From Winogradskyella haliclonae (GTDB lineage: Bacteria; Bacteroidota; Bacteroidia; Flavobacteriales; Flavobacteriaceae): a stretch of 64,000 nt of DNA. Each line of letters opens with the position of its first letter. Position 1 is the stretch's first letter. The position numbers and the translations under genes were made by a program. The stretch spans positions 372,001 to 436,000 of the forward strand of contig NZ_BMDQ01000003.1 in NCBI RefSeq assembly GCF_014635865.1, written 5' to 3'. This document shows, piece by piece, positions 17,087-25,441 of the stretch. A model generated the notes under the pieces. That model was not told the origin of the DNA, did no database searches, and saw only the letters and a list, made by a program, of their open reading frames with translations.

Positions 17087-18163
17087 ATGCGAATTACTTA
17101 TACACTTTTAGTATTTATCATAATGCTTTCATGCAGTTCTACAGAAAGTATGCCTCAAGAGACACCAAATAATAACACTGGTGTTTATTTTCCTCCATTA
17201 AATTCTGATGACTGGGAAAGCACATCGACAATAGAGTTAGGCTGGAATGAAACCGCTAAACAAGAACTTTTGAACTTTCTAGAACATAGCGATACCGAAG
17301 GATTTATCATCCTTTATGAAGGAAAAATAGCTATGGAAAACTATTTTAATGGTGCTAATGCGTTTACAAACAATCCCTGGTTTTCTGCTGGTAAAACACT
17401 AACCGCTTTTACTTTATGCATAGCTGAACAAGAAGGTTTAATTAATTTGAACAATCCGTCTTCAGACTATTTAGGTGTCGGTTGGAGTAGTTTAACCTCT
17501 ACTGAAGAAATGGCCATCAAGGTTAGGAATCACGTGACAATGACCACTGGATTAGATTACACAATGGGCTTGTATTGTACTGATTTTGATTGTTTAACTT
17601 ACCTAGATGAGCCTAATAGTTTCTGGTATTACCATAATGCGCCATATACTTTAACACAGTCTATTATTTCTGGAGCAGTTAACACTACTTTTGATAGCTA
17701 TTACAATTCAGGATTAAAAGACAAGATTGGTATGCAAGGTGGTTGGGTTTCGTTAGGCTACAACCGTTTTTACGCAAGTACAGCAAGGAGTATGGCAAGG
17801 TTTGGTTTATTGTGTTATAACAAAGGCACTTGGGATAATACAGAAATTTTGAATGAAGCTTATTTTAATGAAATGACACGTACATCTCAGAATCTTAATC
17901 CTGCTTATGGTTATTTATGGTGGTTAAATGGAAAATCGTCTTACATTTTACCTAGCTCTCCAATAGCATTTAACGGAAAGTTAATACCAAATGCACCAGA
18001 CGATTTAATAGCGGGTTTGGGTGCTAACGATCAAAAATTATACATCTTACCAAGCGAAAAATTAGTCATTATACGAATGGGCGGTAATGGTGGCGAAGGT
18101 CAATTAGGACCATCAGGTTATGATAACTTACTTTGGGAGAAAATTAATGCGGTGATTGATTAA
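17087..18163 (+). CDS. Serine hydrolase, beta-lactamase/penicillin-binding family, lipoprotein
   Basis: A 358-residue exported protein with lipobox LSCSS after a short hydrophobic signal. It belongs to the beta-lactamase class C/esterase fold: SxxK is the SAGK of WFSAGKTLTAF (about residue 103), and the second motif YxN is YHN in WYYHNAPYTLTQSIISG. A C-terminal glycine-rich strand (RMGGNGGEGQLG) stands where KTG-like motifs lie. Such proteins are mostly esterases or peptidases of unknown substrate, so resistance to antibiotics should not be assumed. It is a single gene with its own promoter region in the 123-base gap from rimO, followed directly by the multi-hairpin repeat at 18167. Confidence 0.88.
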   Translation: MRITYTLLVFIIMLSCSSTESMPQETPNNNTGVYFPPLNSDDWESTSTIELGWNETAKQELLNFLEHSDTEGFIILYEGKIAMENYFNGANAFTNNPWFSAGKTLTAFTLCIAEQEGLINLNNPSSDYLGVGWSSLTSTEEMAIKVRNHVTMTTGLDYTMGLYCTDFDCLTYLDEPNSFWYYHNAPYTLTQSIISGAVNTTFDSYYNSGLKDKIGMQGGWVSLGYNRFYASTARSMARFGLLCYNKGTWDNTEILNEAYFNEMTRTSQNLNPAYGYLWWLNGKSSYILPSSPIAFNGKLIPNAPDDLIAGLGANDQKLYILPSEKLVIIRMGGNGGEGQLGPSGYDNLLWEKINAVID

Positions 18164-18166
18164 TGC

Positions 18167-18292
18167 TGTCAGTTCGAGTGTTCCGACTGTGGTCATTGAG
18201 ACGATTCGAAATGTGAACGTCGGAATGTATCGAGAACTAATCCACAACTTCTCGATACGATTCTTCATACTTCAGAATCACTCGAAGTGACA
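18167..18292. repeat. MITE-like element with terminal inverted repeats and nested hairpins
   Basis: Outer arms TGTCAGTTCGAGTG (18167-18180) and CACTCGAAGTGACA (18279-18292) match at 13 of 14 positions. Inside are three more stems: TTCCGAC/GTCGGAA (18181-18187 with 18219-18225), TATCGAGAA/TTCTCGATA (18228-18236 with 18249-18257) and GATTCT/AGAATC (18259-18264 with 18274-18279). The whole 126 bases folds into a multi-armed structure. TTCTCGATACGATTC-type text is familiar from intergenic repeats of Flavobacteriaceae. No coding capacity. Confidence 0.7.
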
Positions 18293-18299
18293 ATAAAAA

Positions 18300-19958
18300 T
18301 TAGTTGTAATTCTTTGGAGCTATTCTAGTTTTTGAAGCTTGCTCATACACATAAGCCCATTCTAGTAATTGCTTTTCACGTAAACGACCAGAAATAAAAG
18401 TCAACCCCATTGGTCTTCCATTATCTTGATAACCCATTGGTACTGTTAAAGCAGGATATTCTGCAACCGCAGCAAAACCTGCATGATAGTTATTAATAGA
18501 CAAGAATCCGTCAAGATTTTGAGCTTGCATTGGGGTATCAAAATATTGTCTGCCATTTGTTTTCAAGGTGTCTTTAATACGTTCTAAGAAAGTAGCATCT
18601 CCTTTATCTTCTGAAATACCTATAAACAGATTTTGTCCGTAAGGCATCGCTATTAAAGAATCTTTTAAATTGAAAGCCATAAAATCTTCAATTGTTCGCA
18701 TAGCAACATCCTTATTAGCGTAGCCTTCCATATACGCTGGCAAATCTTTCTTCATATCAAGATTAAGTAGTCTTAAAAAATTAGGCAAGCCTAATTGTTC
18801 TTCTTCAATTTCAACAATAACAGCACCTTTCGCCTTTAATACATCAAGAGCTTTCACATACAAGGTGTCTTCTAATAATCGCTTAGGCGCTCCAAAACGT
18901 TTTCCGTTAACAGAAGCCTTTTTTAAATCTTCGTAATAAAAGCCATTATCTAAAAGTGCATCAATTGTTTTTGAATCTGAAGTATCAGGGCCAAAAATAG
19001 CATCTAATACAATGGCATTATCTATCACTGTTTTGGTCATCGGACCTGTGGTGTCTAGTGTTGAAGATATTGGCACAACTCCAGAACGACTGACCAAACC
19101 TATTGTGGGTTTTAAACCAACTATAGAATTACTGCTTGCTGGTGATAAAATAGAACCAGATGTTTCACTGCCAATAGCTGCCGCTGCAAAATTTGCAGAA
19201 ACCGAAACTCCACTTCCAGAACTAGAACCACCAGTATCAATAATTCGTCTTCCGTATGGGTTTAATGTTTGCCCACCAACAGCTGAATAACCACTAGGGC
19301 AATCGCCACAAAAGAAATAGGCCCATTCACTAAGGTTGGCCTTGCCTAAAATTATAGCGCCTTTAGATTTTAATTGCTTAACAATAAAAGCATCATTAGT
19401 TGTATTATCTTTTAATGCAACAGCTCCGGCTGTAGTTACCATACCGGAGGTATTAATATTATCCTTAAGAAGTATTGGCATGCCATAAATTGGATGATTT
19501 AAGTTGTTCTCATTAGCATCCGCTTCTTTTGCTTCCTTAATTACATTTGGGTTAATTGATATTACTGAATTCAAAGATAAATCATTCTCTCTGTCAAATT
19601 TTCTAATTCTGTATAGATAGAATTTTACAAGTTCTTCATAGGAGTATTTACCATTAGCTATCCAACCTTGGATGGAAGGAATATCTTCTTCCATAACCCA
19701 CACCTTCATTGCATTGTAATCAGACTCTGTAAAATCTTCCATCTGCGGATTAATCTTAGCCCAAATCTCATCTTTCGTTATAACTTTAGAGTCTAGCACC
19801 TTAAACTCTCTAAAATCCTTGGTAGAAATTGCACTTAAATCATCTTCTTCAACAATGGTTTCTGATTCGTTAATTGGAGGTCTTGCCTCTTCAGATTTAG
19901 GATTGTCTTTACAAGAAAAAATAAATAATAATAGAAAGAGCTTAATATATCTAGTCAT
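18300..19958 (-). CDS. Amidase-signature family lipoprotein
   Basis: A 552-residue protein with lipobox FSCKD (MTRYIKLFLLLFIFSCKDN), so exported and lipid-anchored. The amidase-signature core starts near residue 120. The catalytic Lys is in ILLKDNINT, the cis-Ser in the GGSSSGSG loop and the nucleophile Ser in GSETSGSI. It hydrolyses an amide bond; the substrate is unknown, and it is not the GatA subunit because of the export signal and lack of gatB/gatC nearby. An acidic linker (SEEARPPINESETIVEEDD) follows the lipobox. It lies 49 bases downstream of the SRPBCC gene and may be read from the ftsY unit. Confidence 0.9.
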   Translation of the reverse strand: MTRYIKLFLLLFIFSCKDNPKSEEARPPINESETIVEEDDLSAISTKDFREFKVLDSKVITKDEIWAKINPQMEDFTESDYNAMKVWVMEEDIPSIQGWIANGKYSYEELVKFYLYRIRKFDRENDLSLNSVISINPNVIKEAKEADANENNLNHPIYGMPILLKDNINTSGMVTTAGAVALKDNTTNDAFIVKQLKSKGAIILGKANLSEWAYFFCGDCPSGYSAVGGQTLNPYGRRIIDTGGSSSGSGVSVSANFAAAAIGSETSGSILSPASSNSIVGLKPTIGLVSRSGVVPISSTLDTTGPMTKTVIDNAIVLDAIFGPDTSDSKTIDALLDNGFYYEDLKKASVNGKRFGAPKRLLEDTLYVKALDVLKAKGAVIVEIEEEQLGLPNFLRLLNLDMKKDLPAYMEGYANKDVAMRTIEDFMAFNLKDSLIAMPYGQNLFIGISEDKGDATFLERIKDTLKTNGRQYFDTPMQAQNLDGFLSINNYHAGFAAVAEYPALTVPMGYQDNGRPMGLTFISGRLREKQLLEWAYVYEQASKTRIAPKNYN

Positions 19959-20007
19959 GGTAGTATTTTTTTTATAAAAATACGAAATACCATGTTATGT
20001 AGAAATC

Positions 20008-20436
20008 TTAGTTACGATCGCTAAAAGGAATTATAATTCCGTTTTCAATATAATTTTTTAACCCATTTAAGAGCATTGCCCAGCAAAAGGATGAATTTCT
20101 AAACTCATGATTATTATGCTGCCAATCTGAATGAGAGAACTTTAAAAGCGTTCCATTGTTACTTTCCTCCAATTCAATACCAAAAGTGGTTGGCATCCAA
20201 TCACTACTAGCTTCTGTGATTTTTAAAAAGAAAACATCATTTTGTTTTACTTTTGAAACTTTAGCATACCAATCATATTGATCTGTAAAATTTAAATTAT
20301 ATACTGTATTTAGTTCTGGTTTTCCCGAAGATTTTAAGGTCCACCAATTATCTAAATGTTTTGGTAAAGAAAACGCATCAAAGACCTTCTCTTTTGATGC
20401 GTTAATGTATAAATCGAAAAGTATTCTATTTTCCAT
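20008..20436 (-). CDS. SRPBCC/AHSA1-like domain protein
   Basis: A 142-residue cytoplasmic protein of the START/SRPBCC fold, AHSA1 (Aha1 C-terminal) subgroup. It opens with a strand (RILFDLYINASKEKVFDAFS), then WWTLKSSGKP and a late strand-helix end (LKFSHSDWQH ... LLNGLKNYIENG). These proteins have a deep hydrophobic pocket; the ligand is unknown. It begins three bases after the ftsY stop, so the two are co-transcribed and probably translationally linked, though no functional link is known. Confidence 0.82.
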   Translation of the reverse strand: MENRILFDLYINASKEKVFDAFSLPKHLDNWWTLKSSGKPELNTVYNLNFTDQYDWYAKVSKVKQNDVFFLKITEASSDWMPTTFGIELEESNNGTLLKFSHSDWQHNNHEFRNSSFCWAMLLNGLKNYIENGIIIPFSDRN

Positions 20437-20439
20437 AAT

Positions 20440-21414
20440 CTATTTAAAAAACGAATCCACAAACTCGTATTTATTGAAAACTTGTAAGTCTTCAATACCT
20501 TCACCAACACCAATGTATTTTACTGGGATTTGAAATTGGTCACTAATACCAATAACCACACCTCCTTTTGCAGTGCCATCTAATTTAGTAACTGCTAAAG
20601 ACGTGACTTCAGTTGCTGCTGTAAATTGCTTAGCCTGTTCAAAAGCATTCTGCCCTGTTGAGCCATCTAAAACTAGTAATACATCATGAGGCGCATCACC
20701 TAACACTTTTTGCATCACGCGTTTTACTTTGGTCAACTCATTCATTAAGTTAATCTTATTATGTAAACGTCCAGCTGTATCAATAATAATTACATCTGCA
20801 TCTTGCTTAACCCCAGATTCAAGTGCATCAAAAGCCACTGAAGCTGGATCACTACCCATTTCTTGTCGTATCATAGGTATGTCTACACGATTTGCCCAAA
20901 CTTGTAACTGATCGATAGCCGCAGCTCTAAAGGTGTCTGCCGCGCCCAGAACGACTTTTAAACCTTTCTTTTTAAACTGATATGCTAATTTACCAATGGT
21001 GGTTGTTTTACCAACACCATTAACGCCAACTACCATTAATACATAAGGTGTCTTTTGACCATTGTCTTGTTTTGGTAATTCAGGAATGGTATAATCGGTT
21101 TCTTCGCCAGAATTAGTTTCTGATAATAAACCAGCAATCTCTTCTCTTAAAATCTGATTAAGTTCTGATGTGCCTAAATATTTGTCTTTAGACACCCGTT
21201 CCTCAATACGTTCTATGACTTTAAGTGTTGTATTAACACCAACATCACTAGTGACTAGAATTTCTTCTAAGTTATCTAATACGTCATCATCGACTTTAGA
21301 TTTCCCTGCAACAGCTTTATTTAGTTTATTAAAAAATGACGATTTAGATTTCTCTAAACCTTTATCTAAGGTTTCCTTTTTTTCTGAGGAAAATATTTTT
21401 TTGAAAAAACTCAT
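20440..21414 (-). CDS. ftsY: Signal recognition particle receptor FtsY
   Basis: A 324-residue SRP GTPase that receives ribosome-SRP complexes at the inner membrane. The acidic A domain of the proteobacterial form is missing; the N domain starts at about residue 20. GTPase motifs are GVNGVGKTTTIGKLA (G1), DTFRAAAIDQL (G2 region), DTAGRLHN (G3) and TKLDGTAKGG (G4). The end FVDSFF is the usual membrane-binding helix. It follows the L28-L33-DUF4295 genes after a terminator hairpin, the standard order in this phylum. Confidence 0.97.
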   Translation of the reverse strand: MSFFKKIFSSEKKETLDKGLEKSKSSFFNKLNKAVAGKSKVDDDVLDNLEEILVTSDVGVNTTLKVIERIEERVSKDKYLGTSELNQILREEIAGLLSETNSGEETDYTIPELPKQDNGQKTPYVLMVVGVNGVGKTTTIGKLAYQFKKKGLKVVLGAADTFRAAAIDQLQVWANRVDIPMIRQEMGSDPASVAFDALESGVKQDADVIIIDTAGRLHNKINLMNELTKVKRVMQKVLGDAPHDVLLVLDGSTGQNAFEQAKQFTAATEVTSLAVTKLDGTAKGGVVIGISDQFQIPVKYIGVGEGIEDLQVFNKYEFVDSFFK

Positions 21415-21502
21415 GTAAAAATTAATTTCTATTGAGAGTACAACAATCTTGCCTTTTGAAAAATACTGCTAAGTTGTCAGACATTGCTCAAATATAGCCA
21501 TA

Positions 21503-21533
21503 AAAAAACTGCTTTCACATGAAAGCAGTTTTA
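21503..21533 (-). terminator. Rho-independent terminator after the L28-L33-DUF4295 unit
   Basis: Arms around 21505-21516 and 21521-21532 (AACTGCTTTC/GAAAGCAGTT, loop ACAT or ATGT) are followed on the minus strand by a run of seven T. It separates the ribosomal genes from ftsY. Confidence 0.85.
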
Positions 21534-21555
21534 TAAATATCTTAAGTTTTAGCGC

Positions 21556-21708
21556 CTATTTTTTCGCTAAAAAATCTTTAACAAATTCTGGTGCCATTAC
21601 TGACTCCACAAATGTGTAAGCTCCAGTTTTTGGAGACTTTACCATTTTGATAGCTTTTGTCAAACGCTTTGATCCTGTTTGTAAGGATGCTACTGATTTC
21701 TTTGCCAT
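21556..21708 (-). CDS. DUF4295 family protein
   Basis: A 50-residue basic protein (starts MAKKSVASLQTGSKRLTKAI, ends FVKDFLAKK) with ATG at 21706-21708 and stop at 21556-21558. This very short family is found in Bacteroidota directly after rpmB and rpmG. The basic charge and the constant ribosomal context suggest a ribosome-associated protein; structural studies of Bacteroidota ribosomes would be the place to look. It lies 22 bases after rpmG, and the terminator follows 22 bases later, so it closes the operon. Confidence 0.9.
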   Translation of the reverse strand: MAKKSVASLQTGSKRLTKAIKMVKSPKTGAYTFVESVMAPEFVKDFLAKK

Positions 21709-21730
21709 AATTTCTGTGGATTATTCTTTG

Positions 21731-21913
21731 TTACTTAATTTCTTTATGAACAGTCATACGCTTAAGTATTGGATTAAATTTCTTAATCTCCATACGGTCT
21801 GGCGTGTTCTTTTTGTTTTTTGTCGTGATATATCTTGAAGTTCCTGGCTGACCAGAAGCTTTGTGCTCTGTGCACTCTAAGATAACTTGTATTCTATTTC
21901 CTTTTTTTGCCAT
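21731..21913 (-). CDS. rpmG: 50S ribosomal protein L33
   Basis: A 60-residue basic protein with the L33 pattern: [18 protein letters not shown], then [21 protein letters not shown] and [14 protein letters not shown]. Only one Cys is present, so this is the zinc-free (C-minus) form. Middle gene of the rpmB-rpmG-DUF4295 operon. Confidence 0.97.
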   Translation of the reverse strand: MAKKGNRIQVILECTEHKASGQPGTSRYITTKNKKNTPDRMEIKKFNPILKRMTVHKEIK

Positions 21914-21939
21914 TGTAAATTGACTTTAGCGTAATGCTA

Positions 21940-22176
21940 TTATTTGTAAAATCCTTTTGCTCTAGCTTCTTTTAACGCTGCAGAGATACCAATCTTATTG
22001 ATAGTCTTTAATGCAGATGTAGAAACTTTTAATGTTACCCATTTATCTTCCTCAGGAATGTAAAAACGCTTCTTCACTAAGTTTGCATCAAACTTGCGTT
22101 TTGTCTTATTCATGGCGTGAGATACATTGTTCCCAACCATTGCTTTTTTCCCAGTAAGTTCACAAACTCTTGACAT
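21940..22176 (-). CDS. rpmB: 50S ribosomal protein L28
   Basis: A 78-residue L28 (MSRVCELTGKKAMVGNNVSH ... TLKVSTSALKTINKIG). The single N-terminal Cys shows the zinc-free form, matching the L33 form next door. It is the first gene of the operon, 41 bases after the -7 element at 22218. Confidence 0.97.
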   Translation of the reverse strand: MSRVCELTGKKAMVGNNVSHAMNKTKRKFDANLVKKRFYIPEEDKWVTLKVSTSALKTINKIGISAALKEARAKGFYK

Positions 22177-22217
22177 TGTATTCTTTCTTTAGGTATTCGT
22201 ATTTTTTAAACAGGGTG

Positions 22218-22248
22218 CAAATTTAGTAAAACTTTACGTTTCGGCAAA
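22218..22248 (-). promoter_or_regulatory. Strong Bacteroidota promoter for rpmB-rpmG-DUF4295
   Basis: On the minus strand, TTTG (-33) at 22245-22248 and TAAATTTG (-7) at 22218-22225 are separated by 19 bases, the consensus spacing for the primary sigma factor of this phylum. Confidence 0.75.
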
Positions 22249-22257
22249 CATAAAGTA

Positions 22258-23505
22258 TTACTTTTTTAAAATTTCTTTTTGCAACATTTCAAAGGCTTTG
22301 TTTGTTGCTTTTTTAATGGTCTTTTCGCGTTGGTTAGAAAACTTAAAAACCTCCGCGTAAATATTGTTTTTTGTAGCTATACCTATCCATACAGTTCCAA
22401 CATCCGCATCTGCATCTCCTTTTGATGGTCCTGCATTACCAGTTGTACTAATAGCATAATCCGTTTTATATACATCTAAAACACCTTTTGCCATTGCTTT
22501 TGCTACTTCTTCACTAACGACAGAATGCTTATTTATCAAGTCTTCAGATACTCCAAGAATATCCATTTTAGATTGCGTAATATAAGTCACAACGCTACCC
22601 TTAAAGTATTTTGAGGCGCCCGCATTTGCGGTTATCGCTTGAGCAATACTTCCGCCAGTACAGCTTTCTGCAACAGCAATTGTTTTGCTTAGCTTTGTTA
22701 ATTGCTGACCAATTAAAGCTTCTAATGAAGTATCTTCTTCGTAACCTACAAATACATCTTCAATTTGAGGTAGTAATAGGTTTATTTGCTTTTGCATTTC
22801 TATTTCTACAACAGATTTGTCCATAGCTTTTGCTGACAAACGCAATCTTACCTTTCCCAAATTTGGTAAATAAGCAAGCTTCATAAAATCGGGTAGATTA
22901 TCTTCAAATGCTTCAATACGATTAGCGATAGCACTTTCTCCTAAACCATAAGTGAGTAATGTTCTATGCTTTATGTATGGAAACTTGAATTGTTTTCGTA
23001 ATTCTGGAATAACCTCATAAGTAATTAAAGCCTTCATCTCATAAGGCACGCCTGGAAGTGACACAAACACTTTACCATTCTTCTCTAACCACATGCCAGG
23101 TGCAGTACCAAATCTATTGGTTAAGACTTTAGACTTTGATGGCACTAAGGCTTGTTGTCGATTAATATCAGAAATTGGCGTTTTTATATATTTTGAAAAC
23201 AGATGCTCTATATGTTTTAAAACATCTTCATTTTCAACTAAAGTATCATCAAAATACTCGCAAAGCGTATGCTTAGTAATATCATCTTTTGTTGGTCCTA
23301 AACCACCAGTGATAATAATTATATCTACATTTTCTTCTGCTTCTTTTAAAGATTTTAGGATATGTGCTTTATCATCTTGAACAGAGGTAATTTGATAGAC
23401 AGAAACCCCTATTTTATTGAGTTCTTTTCCTAAAAAAGCGGAATTGGTATCTACAATTTGCCCGATGAGAATTTCATCACCAATGGTAATAATTTCAGCA
23501 TTCAT
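22258..23505 (-). CDS. cinA: CinA family protein (competence/damage-inducible protein A, NMN amidase type)
   Basis: A 415-residue two-domain protein. The N-terminal MoCF-like COG1058 domain (GDEILIGQIVDTNSAFLG, TGGLGPTKDD) hydrolyses ADP-ribose in studied members. The C-terminal CinA domain (from about residue 255, AESCTGGSIAQAIT with the catalytic Ser region) is an NMN amidase-type fold. Together they recycle pyridine nucleotides. It starts two bases after the Hpt gene stop, so it is in the same leftward operon as the FAH and exonuclease genes. Confidence 0.95.
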   Translation of the reverse strand: MNAEIITIGDEILIGQIVDTNSAFLGKELNKIGVSVYQITSVQDDKAHILKSLKEAEENVDIIIITGGLGPTKDDITKHTLCEYFDDTLVENEDVLKHIEHLFSKYIKTPISDINRQQALVPSKSKVLTNRFGTAPGMWLEKNGKVFVSLPGVPYEMKALITYEVIPELRKQFKFPYIKHRTLLTYGLGESAIANRIEAFEDNLPDFMKLAYLPNLGKVRLRLSAKAMDKSVVEIEMQKQINLLLPQIEDVFVGYEEDTSLEALIGQQLTKLSKTIAVAESCTGGSIAQAITANAGASKYFKGSVVTYITQSKMDILGVSEDLINKHSVVSEEVAKAMAKGVLDVYKTDYAISTTGNAGPSKGDADADVGTVWIGIATKNNIYAEVFKFSNQREKTIKKATNKAFEMLQKEILKK

Positions 23506-23507
23506 AA

Positions 23508-23849
23508 TTATAAACCGAAATCTTGACGAATTTCATTTACCGTGTTTTCAATAGCAGTGAGTACTACTTGAAGCTGTTCTGAAACGTCTTTTTCTGTTTG
23601 CTCAAATTTACCCCAATCCTGAACTTCTATGAGTTGGTCATAAACACCAAGTTCAAACAAGTCTATTGTAGGTTTCATTTTATGAGCAGCTTGATAAGCC
23701 TCGTGATAATCTTTTTCAGGAACTGCAACACGTAATCGTTCTGCATCCTCGGGAACTTCCTCTAGAAATGCAGCTGCTAATGCAGCAATGAAATCTTCAT
23801 CACCTTCAGCTAATTCTCTTACGCGTTCTAATTTGTAGTATTGTGCCAT
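23508..23849 (-). CDS. Orphan Hpt-domain protein
   Basis: A 113-residue all-helical protein. AYQAAHKMKPTIDLF has the pattern of a histidine phosphotransfer (Hpt) domain with the phospho-accepting His at residue 56. An Hpt relays phosphate between receiver domains in multistep phosphorelays. No histidine kinase or response regulator gene lies in the window, so its partners are elsewhere. Tight spacing to cinA (two bases) indicates co-transcription; such a position is common in Flavobacteriaceae but unexplained. The length equals a bare Hpt domain, with nothing else attached. Confidence 0.82.
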   Translation of the reverse strand: MAQYYKLERVRELAEGDEDFIAALAAAFLEEVPEDAERLRVAVPEKDYHEAYQAAHKMKPTIDLFELGVYDQLIEVQDWGKFEQTEKDVSEQLQVVLTAIENTVNEIRQDFGL

Positions 23850-23927
23850 TACTCGATAATCGAGATTAAAATGATTTATGGTTTATCCAAAAATCAAAGG
23901 TTATTATTTTACTCGTCTCTATAAGAC

Positions 23928-24539
23928 TTACTTTACTTTAATTGAAAACATCTCTTCATCTTCAATGAAGCCTTGCAAGCGGTCATTAGCAAAAACTTTG
24001 CCAACTCCAGCTGGTGTTCCTGTAAAGATAATATCTCCAATCTTTAAAGTAAAATATTTTGAGACATATTCGATGAGTTCATCAACTTTCCAAAGCATCA
24101 GTTCTGTACTTGCTGATTGGACTATGGCATCATTCTTCTTTAAACTAAAGTTAATATTATTGATATCCTGAAACTTAGACTTAGGCAACCACTTACCAAC
24201 TACTGCTGCTCCATCAAAAGCTTTTGCTTTTTCCCATGGCAAGCCTTTTGCTTTTAGTTGCGCTTGCAAATCGCGAGCTGTAAAATCAATCCCCAACCCT
24301 ATGTCATCATAGTATTTGTGAGCAAATTTTTTGGCTATGTGCTTCCCTACTTTATTGATTTTGACTAAGACTTCCACCTCGTGATGGACATCATCAGAAA
24401 AATCTGGAATAAAAAACGGCTGTTTTTTAAGCAAGATAGATGTATCTGGTTTAAGAAATACAACTGGATCTTTTGGTTTTTCGTTTTCTAATTCCTCGAT
24501 GTGCGCTGTGTAATTACGACCAATACAGATTAGTTTCAT
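23928..24539 (-). CDS. Fumarylacetoacetate hydrolase family protein
   Basis: A 203-residue FAH-superfamily enzyme, the short single-domain type (acylpyruvase/oxaloacetate decarboxylase-like). Metal ligands sit in EVEVLVKI and the preceding His-Glu (VHHEVEV), with GIDFTARDLQAQLKAKGLPW and GDIIFTGTPAGVGKV as family motifs. It acts on short 1,3-dicarbonyl or keto-acid compounds in the cytoplasm; the exact substrate cannot be told. It starts one base after the exonuclease stop. Confidence 0.93.
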   Translation of the reverse strand: MKLICIGRNYTAHIEELENEKPKDPVVFLKPDTSILLKKQPFFIPDFSDDVHHEVEVLVKINKVGKHIAKKFAHKYYDDIGLGIDFTARDLQAQLKAKGLPWEKAKAFDGAAVVGKWLPKSKFQDINNINFSLKKNDAIVQSASTELMLWKVDELIEYVSKYFTLKIGDIIFTGTPAGVGKVFANDRLQGFIEDEEMFSIKVK

Positions 24540-24540
24540 A

Positions 24541-25317
24541 TTAATCCAATTTATTATTAAACTGACTTAATTTAATAGCTGTTAATACTTTCTTAGTATA
24601 CAGCGGAAAGTCTGCATTGAGTAACCAGCCAAAATAACCTGGTTCTTGTTCTAATACATCAAGCACACGTTTACCCTTGTGCTTACCAAACGAGAAACAC
24701 TCCTCACCATCTTTGTTATATGCAATAAAACCAGCAAAATCAGCAAACTTCTTACGAGAGCTAAACTCTGCTAGGAAACTTGTATCATTCTCCAAATCTT
24801 CATAACGCTCTAGCTGGGCTTTTAATACCTCGTAAGTGGCTTTTGTATCCGCTTCTGCACTATGGGCATCATCTAGATTTTTATCGCAATAGAATTTATA
24901 TGCGGCTGATAATGTACGCTGTTCCATTTTATGAAATATGGTTTGAACATCGATAGATTGGCGGTTTTTCATATCAAAATCCACATCTGCACGCAACATC
25001 TCTTCTGCTAATAACGGGATATCAAATCTGTTGGAATTAAAACCTCCTAAATCTGAGTCTTTAATTATATTATGCACTTCCTTTGCCAATTCCTTAAACG
25101 TAGGTGCATCTGCCACATCGGCATCCGAAATCCCATGAACAGCAGTCACTACTGGCGGAATAGGAATGGTAGGATTAACCCGTTTGGTATAGGTTTCTTC
25201 TTTACCATCTGGATATACTTTAAGAATAGAAATTTCTACAATACGGTCTTTGGAAATATTAATACCTGTGGTTTCTAAATCGAAAAAACAAACAGGTTTA
25301 TTAAGCTTGAGCTGCAT
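24541..25317 (-). CDS. DEDDh 3'-5' exonuclease with C-terminal DUF3820-like domain
   Basis: A 258-residue protein. The exonuclease domain (1-175) has all motifs of the DnaQ family: FDLETTGI (ExoI), NSNRFDIPLL (ExoII) and HSAEADTKATYEV (ExoIIIh). A short C-terminal module (about 195-245, FGKHKGKRVLDVLEQEPGYF) resembles the DUF3820 domain. The epsilon-like proofreading domain is not tied to a polymerase here, so repair or RNA trimming are both possible. First gene of the operon exonuclease-FAH-Hpt-cinA, with a good promoter just upstream. Confidence 0.92.
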   Translation of the reverse strand: MQLKLNKPVCFFDLETTGINISKDRIVEISILKVYPDGKEETYTKRVNPTIPIPPVVTAVHGISDADVADAPTFKELAKEVHNIIKDSDLGGFNSNRFDIPLLAEEMLRADVDFDMKNRQSIDVQTIFHKMEQRTLSAAYKFYCDKNLDDAHSAEADTKATYEVLKAQLERYEDLENDTSFLAEFSSRKKFADFAGFIAYNKDGEECFSFGKHKGKRVLDVLEQEPGYFGWLLNADFPLYTKKVLTAIKLSQFNNKLD

Positions 25318-25335
25318 AGTTAATTTTTAAAACAA

Positions 25336-25364
25336 CAAAGATAATGAGATTAGATGTATTGCAA
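25336..25364 (-). promoter_or_regulatory. Promoter for the exonuclease-FAH-Hpt-cinA operon
   Basis: Minus-strand TATCTTTG (25336-25343) with TTG (25362-25364) 18 bases further upstream; it fits TTG-N19-TAnnTTTG within one base. Confidence 0.6.
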
Positions 25365-25441
25365 TTTGTCATTATGGAATTTATAATCTAACTTCGTAAA
25401 ATTGGTTAACCAATTTTTTTAAATAGTCATATCTTAAATCA

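Noticed and set aside
17087..18163. Antibiotic-resistance beta-lactamase
   Set aside because: The fold and SxxK are right, but the lipoprotein form and lack of specific beta-lactamase motifs fit the broad esterase/peptidase family better.
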